The position numbers and the translations under genes are program-made. Below, in pieces: positions 31,613 through 35,629 of a stretch of DNA of 35,629 nucleotides. The stretch spans positions 215,942 through 251,570 of the forward strand of contig DLGC01000010.1 of NCBI GenBank assembly GCA_002482525.1, in the 5' to 3' direction. The stretch comes from Propionibacteriaceae bacterium UBA7704 (GTDB lineage Bacteria; Actinomycetota; Actinomycetes; Propionibacteriales; Propionibacteriaceae). Below the pieces are notes generated by a model. The model did not search any database. It saw nothing but the letters and a program-made list of their open reading frames with translations, and was not told the origin of the DNA. The first letter of the stretch is position 1; each line of letters starts with the position of its first letter.

Positions 31613-33025
31613 TCAACGAATCGCATGCCTGACGCTGGTTGCGCTGGCGGAACGGTAGCCGCCGCGCACCGCCGTAACCCGCACCGAGATGCGGTGATAC
31701 CGATCGGCTTTGCGAAGCCGATACCGCGACCCTGTGGCCTTCGGAATGGGCCTGCCGTCACGCAACCACTGGTAGCGATAGCTTGCCGGAGCCGGAGTGA
31801 AGCGTCCATGTCGCGCCCGCACCGTGTACCCGCTTCGGTAGCTCCCGACCGTGCTGGGCCGCTTCGACACCGAGACCTTCGGAAGCAGTGAGGTGGCGAT
31901 CGACGACAGCCGCACCGGGGCGAAGCGGATGCGGGTCCAGTACTTCACATAGTCGGCCTCGTAGACCACACCGACCGTCGCTGCGTTGAGTTGCACCAGA
32001 TCGGAGTAGCCGGTCGAACCGGTCTTCGGTCCGATGCCGACGCCTCGTTTCCAGGTAGCGCCGGAGTTCGTGCTGACGAAGACCCGCAGGCCGCGACGCG
32101 AGGTCAGGCTGCCGGTCAGGTAGGCCGGGCTGGAGAACAGCAGGTAGGACCCGGCCTGCAGCAGGCTGCCTTGCACCGGAACGGTCTTGATGCCGGTCAT
32201 CGCCCCATAGCTGGAGACCGTCTGGCCCCCATCAGTGGACATCGCGCTCACTCGGTTGCGACCCGGTGTGGGGACACCCCGTCCGTTGTCCCGATAGCTG
32301 ACCAGCAACCGACCGTCAGGCAGTTCGGCCAGGGTTCCTTCGATGAGCTGCAGGGAGCCTGGCGAAGGGCGATCAAAGCCGACCCGCCAGGTCTTTCCGG
32401 CGTCATCGGAGTAGATCGCCCGGGTGGTGCGGGTGCTGCCACGGGTGTAGCCCATCGCGAAGATGATGCGGCCGGCGTGGGCGCCGCGGCTGAGTACCAG
32501 GCCATGGCCGGGACCGGTGAGTCCCGGGAACCAGCCCTCGACCGACACCGCGCCGGAGCGCAGCGAGGAGATGCTGGTGCCCGTGGCACTGATCTTCTGC
32601 AGATAGAGCTTGTTGCCGGAGGCGAGTTTGACGGTGGAGAACAGCAGCACCTGATCGTGAGCCCGGTCGTAGATCGGAACCGGGTTGGAGACCTTGTTGG
32701 TTCCCCAATCAGCGACCGTGACCAGCTTGCCCCAGGTGCACCCGCCGTTGACCGAAGTGCGCATCACGATGTCGAAGTCGCCTTGATCATCGTTGTCGTA
32801 GTTGTTGTTGCGCCGCTCGGCGAAGACGAAGATCCGTCCGTTGTCGGCTTTCACCACCGCTGGTAGCCGGTAGCGGGCGCTGCTCTTGCTGGTGAAGGGC
32901 GTCCAGGTGCAGGTCGCAGCCTGGGCCGAGGTTTCGCTGGTGATCGCCGACAGCCCCGCGACGATCAGGCTGCCTAGGGCGAGCAGCATGCGGAGCCGTG
33001 CTCGGCCGTGATTCACTGTAGGCAC
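31613..33025 (-). CDS. secreted exo-alpha-sialidase (GH33-like)
   Basis: A 470-residue protein with a signal peptide (LALGSLIVAGLSAITS, cleavage near AQA-A, residue 36). The six-bladed sialidase fold is indicated by YRLP (Arg 53; the FRIP/YRIP motif) and four Asp-box-like turns: SVNGGCTWG, SDDAGKTWR, STDGGQTVS (degenerate) and STNSGATWK. FAERRNNNYDNDDQGDFDIV, shown as FAERRNNNYDNDDQGD, contains the expected acid and Asp, LVSYRDNG a second triad arginine, and VGVVYEADYVKYWTRIRF the glutamate and tyrosine region. It releases terminal sialic acid outside the cell. The last 85 residues form one SYQW module (YRYQWLRDGRPIPKATGS). GTG start with AAGGGG (fwd 33032-33037) upstream. Confidence 0.9.
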   Translation of the reverse strand: MPTVNHGRARLRMLLALGSLIVAGLSAITSETSAQAATCTWTPFTSKSSARYRLPAVVKADNGRIFVFAERRNNNYDNDDQGDFDIVMRTSVNGGCTWGKLVTVADWGTNKVSNPVPIYDRAHDQVLLFSTVKLASGNKLYLQKISATGTSISSLRSGAVSVEGWFPGLTGPGHGLVLSRGAHAGRIIFAMGYTRGSTRTTRAIYSDDAGKTWRVGFDRPSPGSLQLIEGTLAELPDGRLLVSYRDNGRGVPTPGRNRVSAMSTDGGQTVSSYGAMTGIKTVPVQGSLLQAGSYLLFSSPAYLTGSLTSRRGLRVFVSTNSGATWKRGVGIGPKTGSTGYSDLVQLNAATVGVVYEADYVKYWTRIRFAPVRLSSIATSLLPKVSVSKRPSTVGSYRSGYTVRARHGRFTPAPASYRYQWLRDGRPIPKATGSRYRLRKADRYHRISVRVTAVRGGYRSASATSVRHAIR

Positions 33026-33284
33026 CGGTCACCCCTTGCCGCATCGTGGCTTGTCAAAGAAACAAACTCCAGTGAAAGTACATCACGATGACGACGCAGC
33101 GGAGGTCGAATTCTGCAGAAAGCCGCTGCCGGTCGCGGCGAGTCACGCCTCAGAAGTAGTAGGGGAACTATCCGGGCTGTTTACGGCCATGCTCGGGATT
33201 GGCGAACAGCGTTGGCAACAGCCATTTGACTAGGGTGTATAGCGTTGGTCGGCGTTGGTGGCGCAGAAGCTGGTTCGGTGCTCC

Positions 33285-33317
33285 TGCGGACTTTTTGCGG
33301 ACTTTCTGCGGACTGAC
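33285..33317 (+). repeat. three tandem 11-bp repeats
   Basis: TGCGGACTTTT, TGCGGACTTTC and TGCGGACTGAC follow one another directly. An 11-bp period puts each copy on the same face of the helix. Function not evident. Confidence 0.65.
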
Positions 33318-33466
33318 TTCGGGGGCAGACGATCCCGCCCGCGCAGAGGCCCGTGGTCGAACGGTCCGGCGGTCGCCTCCCGATCGCCGCGCACGGTCCG
33401 GTCCAGCGTTCGACAATAGGGGCCGGCCACCGGGGTGGACGGGTTACCCAACCCCACGCGCAGAGT

Positions 33467-33531
33467 TCGACGGATCTTCGACTTCATGACCGACGGATCT
33501 GGGATTCCAGTTCCGACGGATCTGGGATTCC
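33467..33531 (+). repeat. three 23-bp-spaced direct repeats (iteron-like)
   Basis: CGACGGATCT occurs at 33468, 33491 and 33514, a constant 23-bp period. The last two copies extend to a perfect 19-bp repeat, CCGACGGATCTGGGATTCC (33490-33508 and 33513-33531). The final copy covers the -35 position of the leaderless ATPase promoter, suggesting an operator for a regulator that binds cooperatively. Confidence 0.7.
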
Positions 33532-33545
33532 GTGGTGAGGGCGCC

Positions 33546-33551
33546 TAGACT
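33546..33551 (+). promoter_or_regulatory. -10 box for leaderless ATPase mRNA
   Basis: TAGACT ends exactly six bases before the GTG at 33558. Confidence 0.6.
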
Positions 33552-33557
33552 CGAGCG

Positions 33558-34811
33558 GTGACCGGCTACCGCCCGCGCGTGATTGACGCCGAGCTACAGG
33601 ATCTCATGGGCTTCATGGGTGCGGTCCTCATCGACGGCCCGAAGGCCGTCGGAAAGACCGTCACGGCGTCCCAGGTGGCGCAAACCGTGTTCCGGATGGA
33701 GGTCGATCGGGCCGCTCGTGCGGCGCTGGAGACGTTCCCGGACCAGCTGTTCGCATCCCCGACGCCGATCCTGTTCGACGAGTGGCAGGACACTCCAGAC
33801 GTCTGGAACCTCGTTCGTCGCGCGGTCGACGACCACAGCGAGAAGGGGCTCTACCTCCTCACCGGGTCGTCGCGGCCCCGTGACAACGCGCGCCTGCACT
33901 CCGGGGCGGGCCGGATCGCACGCCTGCGAATGCGGCCGATGAGCCTGTTCGAGTCAGGCCACTCGACCGGCGCGGTGAGCTTGGCCGCGATCCTGGATGG
34001 CGCCGAGCCGGGCGGCTCTCCCGCCGCCTTGACCATTCCTGAGTTGATCGAGCGCATCGTCGTCGGAGGTTGGCCCGAGACCATCGACCTGCCCGAACGG
34101 ACTGCGCGAGCGTGGCTCGCCGCCTACAACCGCAATGTCGTCGAGGTCGACGTTCCCGCGCTGGGGCCACGCCGCAACCCGGGCAACCTCACCCGGCTGC
34201 TTGCGTCGCTGGGTCGTGCGGTGGGTACTCCGCTGCGTAGGTCGGCGGTCACGATCGAGGTCGGCGGCCAGAACGGCCCGATCGACGACAAGACTCTCAC
34301 CAACTACCTCGACGCACTCGACCGGCTCATGCTCACCGAGCCGCTGCCCGCCTGGCAGCCCCACATGCGTTCCCGTACTCGTCTCCGCACGACCCCGGTG
34401 CACCACTTCGTGGACCCGTCGATCGGGATTGCGGCGCTCGGCGTCGGAACGGCCGAGCTGCTCGCCGACCTGGAGGCCGCCGGATTCCACTTCGAATCGC
34501 TCGGACTGAGAGACCTGCGCGTATACAGCCAAGCACTCGGCGCAACGCTGTCCTCCTGGCGCGACACACAACTGAACCGGGAGATCGACGCCATTCTCGA
34601 GCTCCCCAACGGTCGCTGGGCCGGATTCGAGTTCAAGCTCGGCGAGGCCCAGGCCGACACCGCTGCCGAGTCGCTGCTCCACATGGCGAGCAAGGTCGAC
34701 AGGGAGCAGCACGGCGAGCCTGCCGCCCTCGTCGTCGTGACTGGCGGACGTTTCGCCTACCGGCGACCGGACGGCGTCCTCGTCGTGCCGATCACGTCCT
34801 TGGGCCCGTAG
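33558..34811 (+). CDS. ATP-binding protein, AAA_14/DUF4143 type
   Basis: A 417-residue protein. Walker A is GPKAVGKT (about residues 27-34), Walker B is PILFDEWQD (about 70-78), and YLLTGSS (about 98-104) is the sensor segment. RIARLRMRPMSLFESG and GGWPE are typical of this family. The C-terminal DUF4143 part (about 180-400) has NYLDALDRLMLTEPLPAW, HFVDPSIGIAALG and LRDLRVYSQALG, then EIDAILELPNGRWAGFEFKLG, which looks like a PD-(D/E)xK-type nuclease core (E-I-D followed by E-F-K). These proteins are widespread, often on mobile DNA, and of unclear role; toxin-antitoxin-like or defence functions have been suggested. GTG start from a leaderless promoter flanked by 23-bp repeats. Confidence 0.88.
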   Translation: MTGYRPRVIDAELQDLMGFMGAVLIDGPKAVGKTVTASQVAQTVFRMEVDRAARAALETFPDQLFASPTPILFDEWQDTPDVWNLVRRAVDDHSEKGLYLLTGSSRPRDNARLHSGAGRIARLRMRPMSLFESGHSTGAVSLAAILDGAEPGGSPAALTIPELIERIVVGGWPETIDLPERTARAWLAAYNRNVVEVDVPALGPRRNPGNLTRLLASLGRAVGTPLRRSAVTIEVGGQNGPIDDKTLTNYLDALDRLMLTEPLPAWQPHMRSRTRLRTTPVHHFVDPSIGIAALGVGTAELLADLEAAGFHFESLGLRDLRVYSQALGATLSSWRDTQLNREIDAILELPNGRWAGFEFKLGEAQADTAAESLLHMASKVDREQHGEPAALVVVTGGRFAYRRPDGVLVVPITSLGP

Positions 34812-34871
34812 CGCCGTCGTCAGACGTCGTCGCCCCTCCGCGTGGTCCAGCCCTCGAAAGGCCTCGGGGTT

Positions 34872-35629
34872 CTACCAGCCGGGGCTGAGGTCGGGACCGG
34901 GTGGGCCGAGTCGTGGGGGTTCTCGTCGGGGGTCGATCCGTGTTTCGGTGGGTGGCCGGTCGGGCCTGAGCTCGGCATGTCGGGTCTCGGCGTCCTGCTG
35001 AATCGCCGTCGAGCGACTCGCGAGTCGCGGCGCGTCGGCCTGCCATTGGGGGTCGCTGGCGAGCCGGTTGGCTTGCTGGTCCAGCCAGCCGAGGAGGGGT
35101 TGGCGCATGCCCCGCAGCCAGGGCTTGTTGTAGTCGCCTCCCCAGACGAGGTCGTCGGGGCGGGCTGTGTCGGCGAGGGTGTGCCACTGGCTGGGCGTGG
35201 CGAGGTCGGCGATGTGGCGGTGGTCGTTGACGAGACCGATGATCGCCCGGACCGGGTCGGGCGTCTCGCGGGGTTGTGGCTCTTCGAGCCAGGCTTCCCG
35301 GAGTGCTTCGAGGTCGGAGCGGCTGTAGGTCTGTTGGTACTCGACGCCGGGCAGTGGCAGCAGTTTGAGGTTGAGCTGGTGCCGCTGGTCATGCAATCGG
35401 CCGAGGTAGTTTTCGGCGAGTTCGACCTCGCGTGCGATCCGGCGGGTGGCTTCGTGCTGGCGTTGGGCGTCCTGGGTGACCTCGGCGTGACGCACCCGCT
35501 GCCCGGCCTCGGCCTGACGGGCATCCCACAGCGCGTGGCGGGCGGCGGTGAGGTCACGCTCGCGGCTACCGCGGGTGAACGGGTTCGCATGCCGGGCACG
35601 CTCCTCGCCGGCCAGCACGGCCTCCTGGG
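34872..35629 (-). CDS. C-terminal part of coiled-coil protein, possibly mobilisation-related (partial)
   Basis: The frame is open to the right edge, so only the last 252 or so residues are seen, ending at TAG 34872-34874. The first 80 residues are strongly helical and charged (VLAGEERARHANPFTRGSRE, ARHALWDARQAEAGQRVRHA), consistent with a coiled coil. LNLKLLPLPGVEYQQTYSRS and AIIGLVNDHRHIADLATPSQW follow, then a Pro/Arg-rich tail (PPTETRIDPRREPPRLGPPG). I recall similar tails on large actinobacterial relaxase or conjugation proteins, but no relaxase motif is in view, so that is tentative. Converges on the ATPase gene with 60 bases between stops. Confidence 0.6.
   Translation of the reverse strand, partial: QEAVLAGEERARHANPFTRGSRERDLTAARHALWDARQAEAGQRVRHAEVTQDAQRQHEATRRIAREVELAENYLGRLHDQRHQLNLKLLPLPGVEYQQTYSRSDLEALREAWLEEPQPRETPDPVRAIIGLVNDHRHIADLATPSQWHTLADTARPDDLVWGGDYNKPWLRGMRQPLLGWLDQQANRLASDPQWQADAPRLASRSTAIQQDAETRHAELRPDRPPTETRIDPRREPPRLGPPGPDLSPGW

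Larger units (their letters stand above)
33026..33557. other. 532-bp spacer with short repeats
   Basis: No convincing gene. It holds three tandem 11-bp copies of TGCGGACTTTY (33285-33317), a TTGACT-containing stretch near 33226, and three 23-bp-spaced repeats next to the ATPase gene. Open frames of 60-96 codons on both strands overlap each other and look random. The content changes from ordinary actinobacterial coding to this spacer after about 33100, so it may mark a junction with acquired DNA. Confidence 0.5.

Noticed and set aside
33199..33489. 96-codon frame in the spacer after the sialidase
   Set aside because: Contains the 11-bp repeats, overlaps minus-strand frames of similar size, and has no recognised domain or ribosome site.

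Overview
The window is high-GC bacterial DNA with actinobacterial hallmarks: a eukaryotic-like IleRS behind a short translational T-box, a 421-residue aspartokinase with an internal beta-subunit start, a TadA/TadA-associated pair beside tRNA-Ser, a LytR_C protein, frequent GTG starts and leaderless promoters. A Propionibacteriaceae-like actinobacterium fits best, but that placement is inference. No CRISPR array, rRNA gene, complete insertion sequence or replication origin was seen.

Layout, left to right. 1-655: end of a surface protein built of SYQW-type repeats. 761-4805: T-box, ileS and a degenerate alpha/beta-hydrolase. 5243-7281: DUF485 protein plus an acetate/monocarboxylate symporter (ActP/MctC type). 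7348-8369: four-armed inverted repeat and a RarD-type permease. 8383-14427 (minus): a 2014-residue secreted protein with lamin-tail domains, a metallophosphoesterase and SYQW repeats. 14578-15948 (minus): ClC antiporter. 16116-16942 (minus): VOC protein and a small membrane protein. 17028-19243: lysC, a small conserved protein and a LytR_C protein. 19246-20727 (minus): K+/H+ antiporter. 20989-23222: a secreted seven-repeat RCC1 protein and a decayed, truncated paralogue ending in a REP-like element. 23254-25308 (minus): dhaKLM. 25545-26769 (minus): tRNA-Ser(CGA), tadA and its partner gene. 26877-27518: upp. 27547-33025: a surface-glycan cluster with three glycosyltransferase-like proteins, one unrecognised protein and a secreted sialidase. 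33026-35629: a repeat-rich spacer, a DUF4143 ATPase and the C-terminal end of a coiled-coil protein that may belong to a mobile element.

The most interesting region is 27.5-33.0 kb. A DUF6716-like glycosyltransferase, an unrecognised 336-residue protein, a GT4-like enzyme and a GNGP-motif sialyltransferase/MAF-like protein sit beside a secreted sialidase. This suggests a locus that builds and trims a sialic-acid-like surface glycan. The sialidase carries the same C-terminal SYQW module as two other exported proteins in the window, so the module may be a shared cell-surface targeting or binding domain.

Eight genes have a -10-like hexamer (TANNNT or CANNNT) exactly six bases before the start codon. 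This decides several starts and predicts leaderless mRNAs. All calls come from reading the sequence; no database search was run.
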